Assembly: GCA_964485555.1 (NCBI GenBank)
Contig: CAZAJN010000052.1
Coordinates: forward strand, 1 to 6,013
DNA from: GWC2-37-8 sp964485555
GTDB lineage: Bacteria; Patescibacteriota; Minisyncoccia; Moranbacterales; GWC2-37-73
Direction: 5' to 3'
Length of the DNA stretch: 6,013 nt
A model generated the notes under the pieces. The model made no database searches and had not been told where the DNA came from. It saw only the letters and a list, made by a program, of their open reading frames with translations. Position numbers and translations under genes: made by a program. Shown here one piece after another: positions 5,798 to 6,013 of the stretch (position 1 is the stretch's first letter; each line of letters opens with the position of its first letter).

Positions 5798-5817
5798 GGC
5801 AATGGGTGTCTAGTACC
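5798..5817. repeat. Short element B, right copy (GTCTAGTACC)
   Basis: GTCTAGTACC at 5808-5817 is identical to 1381-1390. The preceding GGGC plus scattered bases also agree, giving about 16 of 21. Unlike the left copy it lacks the full GGGT/ACCC stem and the T-run. Confidence 0.42.
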
Positions 5818-5864
5818 ATAAGGCGATTTTAAAAACTCCCACCAGAGAAGATACAAACCCAAAT

Positions 5865-5899
5865 TTTCCTAGGGTTCGCTTCCCCTTCTCCCTAGGAAA
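5865..5899. repeat. Perfect 10-bp inverted repeat, 15-nt pyrimidine-rich loop
   Basis: TTTCCTAGGG (5865-5874) and CCCTAGGAAA (5890-5899) are exact reverse complements around TTCGCTTCCCCTTCT. No T-run follows on either strand, so termination is not obvious. It ends six bases before repeat A, so it could be part of a structured RNA or of a longer repeat unit. Confidence 0.6.
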
Positions 5900-5904
5900 G
5901 TGAG

Positions 5905-5935
5905 TCATAGGCTTTCAAACTGCCCGTATTGGCTG
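5905..5935. repeat. Dispersed repeat A, right copy
   Basis: It matches 1340-1370 at 27 of 31 positions, same orientation, no gaps; the four differences are single substitutions. It is preceded by GTG at the same distance as in the left copy. The inverted-repeat partner seen near the left copy is absent here. Confidence 0.7.
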
Positions 5936-5983
5936 TCCTTCTATGCAGAAGTTCGGACTTATTTTAAGGGGAAATATGAATAA

Positions 5984-6013
5984 ATGATAGAGCTTCCCGG
6001 GAAGCTCTCCGCC
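5984..6013 (+). CDS. Possible start of a further gene (very tentative)
   Basis: From the ATG at 5984 the frame MIELPGKLSA stays open to the window end. AAGGGG at 5966-5971 is a good Shine-Dalgarno, but 12 bases away. Two nested frames, from 5943 (14 codons) and 5976 (3 codons), end at TGA 5985-5987 and overlap this ATG as ATGA. Only ten codons are visible and the stretch covers the palindrome, so it may be chance. Confidence 0.15.
   Translation, partial: MIELPGKLSA
5989..6008. repeat. Perfect 20-nt palindrome
   Basis: AGAGCTTCCCGGGAAGCTCT is fully self-complementary with no loop. It may be the stem of a terminator whose tail is outside the window, a protein-binding site, or the end of a mobile element. 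The window stops five bases later. Confidence 0.6.

Larger units (their letters stand above)
5760..6013. other. Intergenic stretch upstream of primase-helicase, rich in repeats
   Basis: No long open frame is seen on either strand. It holds a small stem TGCCC/GGGCA (5782-5801), element B (5798-5817), an inverted repeat (5865-5899), repeat A (5905-5935) and a 20-nt palindrome (5989-6008). The promoter of the minus-strand primase-helicase should lie here or just inside 5709-5759. TATATT is present on the minus strand at 5725-5720, but its spaced -35 is poor. Confidence 0.6.

Noticed and set aside
1..6013. CRISPR array
   Set aside because: The repeats seen are two-copy and dispersed, with no regular spacing or spacers.

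Overview
The window looks like an accessory region of a bacterial genome of moderate to low GC. Several starts (878, 1096, 2222) sit in A-rich leaders without a clear Shine-Dalgarno sequence. The tRNA fragment at about 2009-2033 has an encoded CCA end, and one sigma70-type promoter is visible. I cannot name the organism. Chlamydiae, Verrucomicrobia, Bdellovibrionota or a Bacteroidota-like lineage would all be compatible.

Left part (1-1317, plus strand): a copper/heavy-metal cluster. It holds the C-terminal part of a CueO-like multicopper oxidase with a Met-rich insert, a 66-residue YHS-domain metal-binding protein, and a 73-residue protein with two predicted membrane helices and a His-His-Met-Met motif. 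The last two are 17 nt apart and probably co-transcribed.

Middle (1318-2221): an unrecognised 197-residue minus-strand gene with a partial cupin-like G-x5-H-x-H motif. It starts 21 nt beyond a 3'-terminal tRNA fragment, probably tRNA-Gln. An isolated tRNA 3' end with unrelated sequence beyond the T-arm is what tRNA-directed integration leaves at one edge of an island. The orientation predicts that the inserted DNA lies to the right, with the intact tRNA beyond the window.

Right part (2222-5708): the possible island cargo. A class II Fic protein (self-inhibitory motif plus a C-terminal winged helix) has its own promoter and overlaps a 90-residue unknown gene by ATGA. This pair converges on a roughly 718-residue primase-helicase: an N-terminal archaeo-eukaryotic primase domain of the TOTE conflict-system type fused to an SF2 helicase. 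The two convergent genes share their stop codons. The primase-helicase ends in a peptide resembling the bacterial sliding-clamp binding motif. A two-sided Fic/primase-helicase conflict module next to a tRNA scar is the best candidate here for a little-described system. That Fic and the primase-helicase work together is inference from position only.

Right end (5760-6013): no long gene. It carries a second copy of a 31-nt repeat also found at 1340 (27 of 31 identical), a second copy of a shorter GTCTAGTACC-containing element, an inverted repeat, and a perfect 20-nt palindrome at the edge. The first repeat pair and the GTCTAGTACC pair lie on either side of the middle and right parts.
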